Source of the DNA: Neurospora intermedia
Taxonomy: Eukaryota; Ascomycota; Sordariomycetes; Sordariales; Sordariaceae
Assembly (NCBI GenBank): GCA_037102815.1
Contig: BTPP01000009.1
Location: 186,001-250,000, forward strand
Direction of reading: 5' to 3'
DNA length: 64,000 nucleotides
The position numbers and the translations under genes were made by a program. Below, one piece after another: positions 1 through 9,091 of this stretch; positions within the stretch are counted from its first letter, which is position 1; every line of letters starts with the position of its first letter. The notes under the pieces were generated by a model that was given only the letters and a program-made list of their open reading frames with translations, searched no databases and was not told where the DNA came from.

Positions 1-296
1 CCAGCGACCCAGCCCGTCTCCATGAGGCCCATCATGCTTCCCAGATCCTGCTGGATGCTGTCCAGCTTGCACAGCTCCTCGGGCACGCTTCCATCATGGC
101 CAATTGCCGAAGGGTCGGCGCCGAGATAGAAGTCGCGACAGAGTCTGCGTTCAATGACACGGTTGAGCGGGAGCTGGTAGAGACTCCAGGCGAGATTGAC
201 AAGGGCGACTAGTACCAGCAGAGAGCGAATCGAGGGGGAGGATTTGGTCGTGATGGCGGAGGAGGAGGAAGGGGAAGAGAACGGCGTGCGGGGCAT
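1..296 (-). CDS. MFS transporter, N-terminal part (runs off the window)
   Basis: The ATG at 296-294 opens a minus-strand frame that stays open to base 1, giving about 98 residues. After a short Ser-rich N-terminus comes a hydrophobic first membrane segment (LLVLVALVNLAWSLYQLPL), then LNRVIERRLCRDFY and, later, LCKLDSIQQDLG. That combination (first helix, Arg/Cys-rich lumenal loop, then a CK-x-D-x-(I/V)-Q segment leading into helix 2) is familiar from a group of fungal major facilitator transporters with unassigned or drug/efflux-type substrates. Substrate cannot be called from this fragment. The rest of the gene, and any introns, lie to the left of the window. Confidence 0.7.
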   Translation of the reverse strand, partial: MPRTPFSSPSSSSAITTKSSPSIRSLLVLVALVNLAWSLYQLPLNRVIERRLCRDFYLGADPSAIGHDGSVPEELCKLDSIQQDLGSMMGLMETGWVA

Positions 297-1375
297 CGTA
301 TTGCCGCCTTGGATCGTAGTGTATTGTAACTTCAATTGAGATGATGGGTAAAGAATGTGAACGGACTCAAGCATGTGGCCTTTCTAAGGTGCAACGACGA
401 AAGGGAAAAAGCATGTCATGTTTCGGTGTCGCGGTGGTGGTGGTCGATGTTGTCCTCGAGACAGAGTCCATGAGAGCAAAACAGAAGCAGATGTCCAAAT
501 GTAGCAAGAGAAGATGGATGGAAAGATGGAGTTTTGAAGAGCAGATCAAATGTCCAGAAGTACCTAAGGTACCTCTAGTGATTGGGCCAAGGTTGGCATT
601 CCCGACGAGGGAAGCATCGGATGGAAGTGGAAGGTGATGTTGACGGACTGCTGTGCAGTGGCCAATTGCGGGGATGTTTAAACGGATGGAAGTTCAATGT
701 CTCTCCACCGCGATCGCAGAAGCCCAGGGCCGCCCCACTTGATACCCCCGGGCCCCGCCGGCTAAGTAGAGCGCCCGGGCGTACCCACTCCCCTCGTGTC
801 GGGTCCCGTTAGGTTGTCCGGCCAGTGGGTCAGCAGGCTCAACTGCCCCTGAAACAATCCAAGACAGAGCCTCGGCTGGGCCCGACCCTCCGCTGATGAC
901 GGGAGATTGCCAGGGGCCTGCCACCTAGAGGTAACCAAACCGGACGTGGGGTCTCTCGCTTCAAGTCCAATCGGCGCATCCAATTCCGCCAACTCAAAGG
1001 GTTCGTTTCTCGAACCACAATTCAGGGGATCATCATCAGTCCATTCTTCTTCTTCTTGGTGCGAAGTCTCCTTTGCCCTACTCTTTTCTACTTCACAACG
1101 ATACTTACTACCCGCTTGCCACAAATATGACCTCGAGGTAGTTGCGCGCGCAGTCTCATTAAACGCCCACGATACCATCACCTAATCTCTACAACAAGGT
1201 GCGCTCGGATCCTCACAACCACACGCGAAACAGGCAGGATCCTGAAGTCACCGGCGACAAGGACCAAACACGTTCGTTCAAAAAAAAAAAAAAAAAAAAA
1301 GAGTCGAACCAAGTCAGCCGGGCGCGAGAAAGACCTCCACAGGGACTACCCTAATCGATTCGATTTACCATCATC
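297..1375. other. Intergenic, divergent promoters, with a 21-nt A tract
   Basis: No convincing gene. The region separates the divergent MFS and Erv2-like genes and should hold both promoters. It contains TACCT/AGGTA motifs (561-578, 923-935) and an uninterrupted run of 21 A at 1280-1300, about 75 bases before the Erv2-like start, probably in its 5' leader or core promoter. Confidence 0.5.
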
Positions 1376-2117
1376 ATGGCGCGAAGGCCGCACATTACGC
1401 TGATGCTCGTCGTCGGCGTCATTCTCTTTGTGTTTACGACCTACATGCTCTCGTCGAGTGGCTCCTCGGGGGTAGTACAGCATTCAGAGACTCTCGATTT
1501 AGGCGGAAGTAGCGGCAGCGGAGATCACAAGAGTGCCAGTGGCGATGGCGGCAGCAAGTCCGCGTTTGGCATATCGGATAACATCCTCAAGGGCGGCTCT
1601 ATCGCGCCCAAGCTGGAGAATGCGACGGCCAAGTATGTCTATCATGTGCATTACATCGCATCCTACATCACGCTATACCCCTCTGGCGAGGCATCATTTC
1701 GCTAACCACAATAACCACAACAGAGCAGAACTAGGCCGCGCTTCCTGGCGTCTCTTCCACACCATGATGGCGCGCTTCCCCGAGACCCCGACCGCCGAAG
1801 AATCGTTGGCTTTGAAAACCTACATCCAGCTGTTCGCGCGCCTCTACCCCTGTGGCGACTGCGCATCGCACTTCCAGAAGCTGCTGAAGAAGTACCCACC
1901 GCAAACGAGCGGGCGCAACGCGGCGGCTGGATGGGCCTGCTTTGTCCATAATGAGGTCAACAAGCGCCTCAAGAAAGAGCAATTTGACTGTAACAAGATT
2001 GGGGATTTCTATGATTGTGGCTGTGGGGATGAGGGTGCCAAAAAGGCGGGGGAAGCTGGCGCTGGGGCAGAGGTCAAAACAGAGACAAAGAAGGGAGGAG
2101 ATCTCAAGATGGATTGA
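1376..2117 (+). CDS. erv2: Erv2-like FAD-linked sulfhydryl oxidase
   Basis: Exons 1376-1632 and 1724-2117 give 216 residues. The 91-nt intron has a GTATGT donor and CAG acceptor and splits a Lys codon. The protein uses FAD to form disulfides and pass electrons to oxygen in the secretory pathway. Residues 6-25 are a signal anchor (HITLMLVVGVILFVFTTYML), followed by a Ser/Gly-rich linker. The Erv/ALR domain begins near residue 87 and has the redox pair YPCGDC (Cys129, Cys132) and the FAD-binding block GWACFVHNEVN (Cys158, His161, Asn165). A second Cys pair (DCGCG) near residue 182 could be the shuttle disulfide. The N-terminal anchor, and absence of a mitochondrial Erv1-type N-terminus, favour Erv2 over Erv1. 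The C-tail is Gly/Ala/Lys-rich. Confidence 0.9.
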
Positions 2118-3058
2118 GGGTTGGATAGGCGGAAAAGTTAATTCTGCACTTGTAGGGAGGTGAGAGTCACGCATGGACATCAAGTGACCTTGAGCGGCGT
2201 ATGCCGGTATGCCCATTGATTAGAGACGGAAATGTCTTGGAATTTGCAGTCATAACACCGATATCGACTGGTGTCCTGTCGCAATTCGGACGAACTCGAC
2301 CCGAGGGGGGTTCGGATTCCAAGGCGCCGTCAAAATGAGGTTGTCAAAGACATGGATTTGCCTGCTTCTATACCGCCGCCAGCTCCAGGGCCCTTTGCGA
2401 ACAAAACCGTTGAGATATTGAGCATTGGTTTTTTGTATTGATAATTACCTCTGTGCCGTGGTTGTAAAAGGTCAACGAAAGACAATGGCCAGGCAATTCC
2501 CTTTGTTGTCTCATTGGTTATGCTGCCGTATATACATAAACCCCGGTTAGAGAATATCGCTCCATCATAGAGAGCCAGACGATGACGTTATCAGATGGAG
2601 TCGACTCGCGTGAAAGAGACTGATAAGATAAGAACAATCGATACGAGCGGGACCTCGAGGGGCGGGAGCTCATGGCAGCTATCGCACCCGCACGTGATCC
2701 ACTTGAGTGAAAGTGGATGGAAGCCAAGCCAAGCCCGCCGTCTGCAACACGCGTGCCTGGAGCTGCCTTGAGCTGAGGGGGGCCTGAGCTTCCACTCAAC
2801 TGGCCGTCCCGCCCTGTGATGGGCCCGCCTTCGCCGCCTTCGAGGTTCACCCAGCGTTCGTTGGAGCTTCCTTTCAGTAGTACAACGAACAACAACACAA
2901 CTTGAAGGGAACTGACAAACCATAACAATTCCACAACCCCACGCCTTTTTCCTCTCGATTTACATTGCGACGAGCGTCCGACCGACTGTTCACGAGACTG
3001 TCCAACATCTTGATTGCGCATTACGTTCGAACGACAACCACTCGATAGCCCCGTCATC
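2118..3058. other. Intergenic
   Basis: Holds the 3' end of the Erv2-like transcript and the promoter and leader of the proteasome gene. Long open frames on the minus strand lack codon bias or recognisable domains and I do not accept them. No repeats or RNA genes seen. Confidence 0.5.
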
Positions 3059-4381
3059 ATGGAATTTGGAACGTCGGGCGTGCTCAGCGAAGGTGAGCTC
3101 CAACTTCCATTCGGCGTCGCATTCCATGTCAAGTCATCACCCTCACGGCGTCACCACTGCCTACAAGTCAACAACCTATCAACTCTCTCCGAGTCTCGCA
3201 ACTCCCTGCCGTCAACACCATACCCCCTCCGTGGTTGATCACAGACGACACATGTTAACCGCTTCTGTCTCCTACAGATGGCATCCATGTCGATATGGAC
3301 AGGTTGAAGAAGGGTGAGGTCAAGTAAGTACACCACACTGCGCGCCCATGGTTCTAGTTCCAATCCCACCTATCATATAGTCGCAGGCGATGCGCATGAA
3401 CAAATGAAGCAGTCAGCTAACTTTCTTGTTTGCTAATAGTTTGGGTACCTCGATGTAAGCCTCCCCCGACCTTCTATCTCTCCCTTACGACATCGAGCCT
3501 CTCGACGATACGACAGGATCCCTGGTATCCACACGCAAAGCAGCAGCGATGTCTAACGAGCCTGATATAAATACAGTATGGCGGTCACATTCAAGGACGG
3601 TGTTATTCTCGGTCAGTGTCTTCCAGCCAACAACACTGCACACCCTTGGATTCCGGAGACAGAATCGTCGATCGCAGGCTGACACCTTAAACAGGAGCCG
3701 ACTCCCGCACAACCACAGGCGCCTACATCGCCAACCGCGTAACGGACAAGCTGACCCAAGTACACGACACCATCTGGTGCTGCCGCTCCGGATCCGCCGC
3801 CGATACACAAGCCGTCGCCGACATTGTGCAATACCAGCTGGGATTGTACCACATGGTCAACGGCAGGCCCCCGACGACACAGATTGCGGCTGCTGTCTTC
3901 CAGGAGATTGCTTATGCCAACAAGGATAGGTTGACGTATGTTTTGGTGGCCCCCTTCCCTTCATTTCACTTTGCTGCGTTTCTCTCTCTTTCTCTTGCGC
4001 CCTCTTCCTCTTCTTTTATCATGCACAGGTCGGAATCCGTGCTGACTATTGGATTTCAACAGTGCCGGCCTCATTATTGCCGGCTGGGATGCCCGCCACG
4101 GTGGTCAAGTGTACAACATTCCGCTCGGCGGCTCCCTGCACAAGCAGCCGTATTCGATTGGTGGTTCCGGTTCCACATACATTTATGGTTACTGCGACGC
4201 CAACTGGAAGGAAGGAATGGAGGAAGCCGAAGCCGTAGCGTTTGTCAAGGAGGCACTCAAGGAGGCGATCAAGTGGGATGGCTCCTCGGGAGGTGTCATC
4301 AGGATGGTGGTGTTGACGGAGAAGGGCGCCGACAGGCATTTGTATCTGCCGGATTCGGATTACAAGGTGAGGCACCAGTGA
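3059..4381 (+). CDS. pre3: 20S proteasome subunit beta-1 (Pre3, caspase-like activity)
   Basis: Six exons: 3059-3092, 3278-3323, 3440-3454, 3577-3611, 3695-3935 and 4063-4381, giving 229 residues. All five introns have GT..AG ends and restore one frame that matches Pre3 along its length. A 29-residue propeptide ends ..EVNLG, and cleavage exposes catalytic Thr30 (Thr1 of the mature chain) in LGTSIMAVTF. Other family marks are [39 protein letters not shown], the [12 protein letters not shown] block and the C-terminal [15 protein letters not shown]. As the caspase-like subunit it works inside the beta rings of the 20S core in nucleus and cytosol. The catalytic Thr codon (3447-3449) lies in a 15-nt exon. 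Being beta-1, the chain is essential in yeast only structurally, but its motifs are all intact here. Confidence 0.95.
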
Positions 4382-6884
4382 TGGGATCTCGAAGAATGGG
4401 CTGGTTAGGTTCGTGGAGGTGATGGTCATCTATCCGTAGCCCGAATGGGCGGCTGAAATGTAGCAGGAGACGAGCCAAGGGTCCAGCCTCAGCCTTCACC
4501 CAAGAAAGTACACCAGAGAAGGTGTGTTAATACGAAATGATACGTAAGAAGACAAGTCGTTAGACCATGGTCTCGATGGCAGGAAGACTAAAACACACCT
4601 GTTTCCTGCAGGCTTAACTGATACAGCTGGAAGTGGTCCCTCATCGATATCCTTGAACATGAGGATAAGTTTGCCTTCATCCATATTCATAAGCGAGACC
4701 TCTCGTATTTGGATAAGGTGCTGTAATTATTAGATAGCATAAACCTATCGTAGCTATGCTACTATACCCCACTATGGATGAGGCGTGGCGAACCCGACGG
4801 GAGGTTGGCGATGGGTAGGTGTCCATGGTTTGGCGTCATAGTTGTTGTTACACAAGGTAGAGCCAATAACGTCAAGATGCCATTCTTTCACGCAAAAGCT
4901 ACCACCGTTGTGGGTTCATCACACCTTCCACACTACTTCTTGAAAGCCAAATAGATTCAAGTAGATGCCTATGTAGCCTCGATAAGCGCCAGCGGAGTGA
5001 AAGTGAGGAGTTTTGCTACTTAGTATCCATTGCCACATCACTTGCCAACGATACCAAGTCTGCTGCACTTCAGCGAGGGCGGGCGAGTTTGTTGCGTCAA
5101 ACGCGGTTACACGAAGAACCCACCTCATACGTCAATGTTCCCATTGATACGTGACGATGTTGATACGTGGAATACGTAAATTACCAAAGATGCCTTCACA
5201 TCACATATAGTGGTACCGGTCGCAGGCATTGTCGTCCTCTGGCTGCTGTACGAGGACTTGATACCTCCTTGCTGTCTTACCTCTGCCATTCTATACGTCT
5301 AGACCGACTTTGATAACTAAAGGTTCGAACTGTGATGAACTCAGGTCTAAGGTGTTTTGTGGTCGAGGGTTCCGTTCTTACAGGTACCCAGTACCTGTGA
5401 ACGCCAGCTTATCGTAAAATTACACGCTCAACTCTTCAATCTCACGTCTCTTTTCATCTTAAAGGAGCCATTTATACAGCTCCTACCAACTAAGACGCCC
5501 TTCAAGCCATTCACGGCGCTGGGCGTGGCAGGCAAGCAAGCATACCCTACCTACCTCTACCTTGAACAGGCGGATATATTGTTTGCTGGCAGCCTGGTCT
5601 CCCGTCCCAGGGTTGGGCTGCACCGTAACCGTCCTTGCATCTGATGGGCTGAAGGGCAATGGCGTCAATAGCGACATAGTGGCATACAGAAGATTGACAA
5701 CAAAGACAACTGACGCGCGATGGGCCGAGCAAGTAAGGTGAGTAACTAGGATGTCGGTCAGCGGTCATCGGTTTGAAATGGGAGGTTGGTCAAGTTTTTC
5801 TGTAAAACGTTGATATGGTCAAGTTGATACGGACCACATACCTACCTACCTAGGTAAGTAATCTCGGAATTCGTTTGTGTGTGCTTCCACTGCTTGTTGT
5901 ACAACGCACCTAGCATAGCATGCATGACGCGCACGATATTACCGTTGACGAGGATAGGCGCATCCTTGTTTTCCCTTCTGTTGAGGTAGAGGTAGAGTTA
6001 TGGATGGATGTGGAAGGGCGTCATGTCGCGAGATGGGCTGTTTGGTGGTTGTATTTCTGTTGTTTCATCTTCCTGCTCAATGTTTACTCGACTTGCGCGC
6101 CCACGTGTTGACGTTCCGCTTTTGTGGTTGGTGTTTTATCCGAGGAAAGGAGCATGGATCAAAGTTACCTACGCCTAGGAAGTTCAGCTGGAGGACTAGT
6201 AATAATGATCCACTGTCACATACATCTATCCGTTCGCGTAATATTCAATTACAATACACTACGCTACCATTCGTCCCGCGTACGGCCAGACACAGCCCCG
6301 TAGCGACCCCGTAACAGGTAGCGACGCCCCGGGCGGCAGTGCCCACCAAAGCTGAAGCCTAGGCACCGGGAAGGAAGCCCCCACTCTGGGGTGGGCGTTT
6401 CGACCTGATGCCGTTCCGATACCGATTAGTACCTTACTACCTTGGCAATTACTTACCTACACTAGAGGTATACTAGTACTCTACCTACCTTACCTCATCC
6501 TCTGTGCTTCCGCAATCCAACCCGACGGACCATCCAATTTCGACAAGTCCCGTCTTGATTGCAGTTTGCAACCTCCCGCCATCGCATCAATCCCGCAGTC
6601 ATTGGACTTATGAGAGTCGCCGTGACTGACTCTGCTTGCATCGACACCGACCGCAGCCTCGACATTCATCCATCCACTCTTCCAACCAGCCAGCCAGTAG
6701 GTTCCGTACCACAAATGACGACCCGGTAAACGCCTCCGATACCACTTCGCTTCTACTCCAACATCCGACCGCAGTAGCATCCATCATACAACGACAGTTC
6801 TCGATAGACGCCGCGACAGCAGGCAAACACCCAGACTTCCAGACGCCAGATAGACACAGACAGACAAGAGACAACCAGCAGACA
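4382..6884. other. Intergenic, about 2.5 kb
   Basis: No gene recognised on either strand; the open frames are short, compositionally random and lack splice-supported extension. Contains several TACCTACC / TACCTAGGTA stretches (for example 5839-5856 and around 6452-6470). The right part should be the promoter and long 5' leader of the cyclin gene. Confidence 0.45.
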
Positions 6885-6905
6885 ATGCCAGGATGGCTGC
6901 TCTAA
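6885..6905 (+). promoter_or_regulatory. Short upstream ORF overlapping the cyclin start
   Basis: ATG at 6885 in a good context (GACAATGCC) opens a six-codon frame (MPGWLL) that stops at 6903-6905, overlapping the chosen cyclin ATG at 6893 in another frame. Ribosomes starting here would miss 6893, so leaky scanning or use of a later Met would be needed. Whether the transcript includes this ATG is inferred, not shown. Confidence 0.4.
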
Positions 6906-9091
6906 TGGGTGACGTCTTTACCGATACTCCGCGCTTCCACGACAGGATGCACCCTCAACACTCCGCGTCCCACTATCAAAGCCCCTCCCACTCCTCCTCC
7001 TCGCCATCAACCACCACCTCGTCCGCGGCCGCCACCCGCCCAAGAACGACCTCGATTCAGAACCCTCAGTCTCGCCCGACCCCGAGCCCTAGGAGGCAGG
7101 CCGCCGCAATCGCTACGACTCCAATTCCACGATATGCTTCCTCTTCGCAGCAACAGCAACCTCAAGGCTGGATGGAGTCCACCCCAAGCACCGATGACGC
7201 ACAGGCAAAGCACCACCAAGAGTTCACCGGAGGCGCCTCCCGTTTCCCTTCCCCACCTTCGTCTGCTTCTCCAAACAGACCCCTCCGACAACAGCAGCAA
7301 CAACAACAACAACAGCAGCAGCAGCAGCAGCAGCATGGCGTCCATGAATCGGTCCCAACATCGGCGCATGACCCGTCTTCGGCTTCGTCTTCTACCGCCT
7401 CGTCTACTAGCACGGCAGCCACCGTAGTGCCCGCCGACCATTCTGGGGGTGGAAGAGGTATCCCCTCTCCGGCTCCGGACGCCGACAGCAACGGTCGCAG
7501 TTGGAACTCGTCTGTCCAGCACAGCCACCGCACTGTTCCGTCCAACAACCATCTTCCAATCGATGACCGACCCAACACCCCCACTGCTCGCGTCCCCAAC
7601 TACCAACAAGCTCACCAACTCCCTCCCCCACCCCAGCCCAAGGTGATCAAGATCCGCGACCTCCACCACATCCAAACGCTCGTTTCACAAGATGGCCACC
7701 CGCTCTCTGCCTCTTCCGGAGCTGGCAATGGCATGCTTACCGACGACCCCCCGCTCCAACAAATGCGCTACGAAATCAGCGGGATGCCCATCTCGGATAT
7801 CATCGAAATGGTGGCGGCGCTTTTGACCAAGATCACGACTACAAACGACTTACAGCACGACGCATTGCAGAGGAATCAGGTGCATATGAGGCAGGCGGAG
7901 GCGCAGGCGAGACACCAAGAGGAGCGACAACGACGAGAGAAGGAAGGCGAGGAAAGTAGCGGGGGCCGAGGCCGGAATGGGAGCAGTAGCGGAGGGCCAG
8001 GAACTGGGAATGGCGCAGGGAGCAGTAGGGAGGTCGGACACAGCAGCAGCAGCGGACACATGTCCCCCCTTTCCTCCTCTGTCCTCGCCTTCCACGGTAA
8101 GAACGTGCCGGCCATCACCATTCTCAGCTACCTCACCCGCATCCACAAATACTGCCCCACCACATATGAGGTGTTTTTGTCACTGCTGGTCTACTTTGAC
8201 CGCATGACGGAAAGAGTTAACGATATGGTGATGAAAAGCGAGGAGGAGCGGAGAAGAAGACGCCACGAGGAGCAGCGTGCCCGACAGGAAAGGGAGAAGC
8301 AAGCTGCTGCGACGGCGGGTTATGAAAAGGGGACGGCAGATGATCCAGATGTCCCTATGCGGGATTCGCCTGATGATGAAAAGAGACATGATAGCGACGA
8401 GACAGACTCGGATTTGGCCGACGATGACGACGAAGAGATGCCAGATGAGCCAAGGCAGGGTGGTGGGAGCAGGAGGACGAGGGAACAGGAAGAGGAGGAC
8501 GAGCAGGCGACGTATTTTGTCGTGGACAGCTTCAACATTCATAGGTTGATCATCGCTGGAGTGACGTGCGCGAGCAAGTTCTTTAGCGATGTGTTTTATA
8601 CTAACTCGCGTTATGCTAAGGTATGTTTACTTTCTCCTTTTCCCTCCCTTTTTTTCCTCCCCTCCCCCTATCCCAATCCACTTCTCCTCCACTTTCTTCC
8701 GTCCTCTCTCCCCTCCGCTACCCCTGCCTGTGCCTCCACTCCCCTTCCTTTCCATTCGTTCATCAACACTTTTACCCTCCCTCCTCTATTTCATTGTCTC
8801 TTCTCTCTTCTCTTCTGGGCCCAAACATCCAGCCAGCGAGTACTAACGAAAACGATCCAGGTCGGCGGCCTTCCCCTCCCAGAACTCAACCATCTCGAGC
8901 TCCAATTTCTCCTTCTCAATGACTTCCGCCTGGCCGTTCCTGTCGAAGACCTCGAAGCATACGCCACCATGCTGGTAGAGTTCTACGCCAGGGAAGTTGT
9001 TGCGCAGACGACACGAGGACGACCTAGCGCCTCTGCTAGTGCCACTACTGTTGCTGGGTCGAGTAATGCTGGTGCTTCGGCAGCGGAATAG
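6893..9091 (+). CDS. preg: Pho80-like cyclin, probable PREG
   Basis: Exons 6893-8620 and 8861-9091 give 652 residues. The intron (240 nt) has GTATGT, a perfect TACTAAC branch site at 8840-8846 and a CAG acceptor. Its pyrimidine tract reads open in frame, so an unspliced message would also be open. The N-terminal half is low complexity, rich in Ser, Pro and Gln, with a 15-Gln run. The PHO80/cyclin box begins near ISGMPISDIIEMVAALLTKI, continues with NVPAITILSYLTRIHKYCP, YEVFLSLLVYFDRM, NIHRLIIAGVTCASKFFSD and, across the splice, NSRYAKVGGLPLPELNHLE. An acidic insert (about residues 440-540) splits the box. Pho80-type cyclins partner a Pho85-like kinase; in Neurospora PREG with PGOV represses the phosphate regulator NUC-1. 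Family is secure; the symbol rests on domain similarity, since other Pho80 paralogues exist. Confidence 0.8.
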   Translation: MAALMGDVFTDTPRFHDRMHPQHSASHYQSPSHSSSSPSTTTSSAAATRPRTTSIQNPQSRPTPSPRRQAAAIATTPIPRYASSSQQQQPQGWMESTPSTDDAQAKHHQEFTGGASRFPSPPSSASPNRPLRQQQQQQQQQQQQQQQHGVHESVPTSAHDPSSASSSTASSTSTAATVVPADHSGGGRGIPSPAPDADSNGRSWNSSVQHSHRTVPSNNHLPIDDRPNTPTARVPNYQQAHQLPPPPQPKVIKIRDLHHIQTLVSQDGHPLSASSGAGNGMLTDDPPLQQMRYEISGMPISDIIEMVAALLTKITTTNDLQHDALQRNQVHMRQAEAQARHQEERQRREKEGEESSGGRGRNGSSSGGPGTGNGAGSSREVGHSSSSGHMSPLSSSVLAFHGKNVPAITILSYLTRIHKYCPTTYEVFLSLLVYFDRMTERVNDMVMKSEEERRRRRHEEQRARQEREKQAAATAGYEKGTADDPDVPMRDSPDDEKRHDSDETDSDLADDDDEEMPDEPRQGGGSRRTREQEEEDEQATYFVVDSFNIHRLIIAGVTCASKFFSDVFYTNSRYAKVCLLSPFPSLFFLPSPYPNPLLLHFLPSSLPSATPACASTPLPFHSFINTFTLPPLFHCLFSLLFWAQTSSQRVLTKTIQVGGLPLPELNHLELQFLLLNDFRLAVPVEDLEAYATMLVEFYAREVVAQTTRGRPSASASATTVAGSSNAGASAAE
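7289..7333 (+). repeat. CAA/CAG tract encoding 15 Gln
   Basis: Fifteen consecutive Gln codons in the N-terminal region of the Pho80-like cyclin, mixing CAA and CAG, with seven pure CAG at the 3' end. Likely length-variable between strains; typical of Neurospora regulatory proteins. Confidence 0.9.

Noticed and set aside
1280-1345. GGTTCGACTC followed by a long T run on the minus strand, resembling a Pol III B box and terminator
   Set aside because: No acceptor, D or anticodon stems can be formed around it; it is probably chance next to a homopolymer.
2518-3132. 204-codon minus-strand open frame upstream of pre3
   Set aside because: No domain, no suitable splice sites, overlaps the proteasome gene's leader and first exon.
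7007-7675. Long minus-strand open frame (222 codons) opposite the cyclin gene
   Set aside because: It is antisense to a low-complexity coding exon with poly-Gln; its Leu/Arg-rich product is a shadow without any domain.
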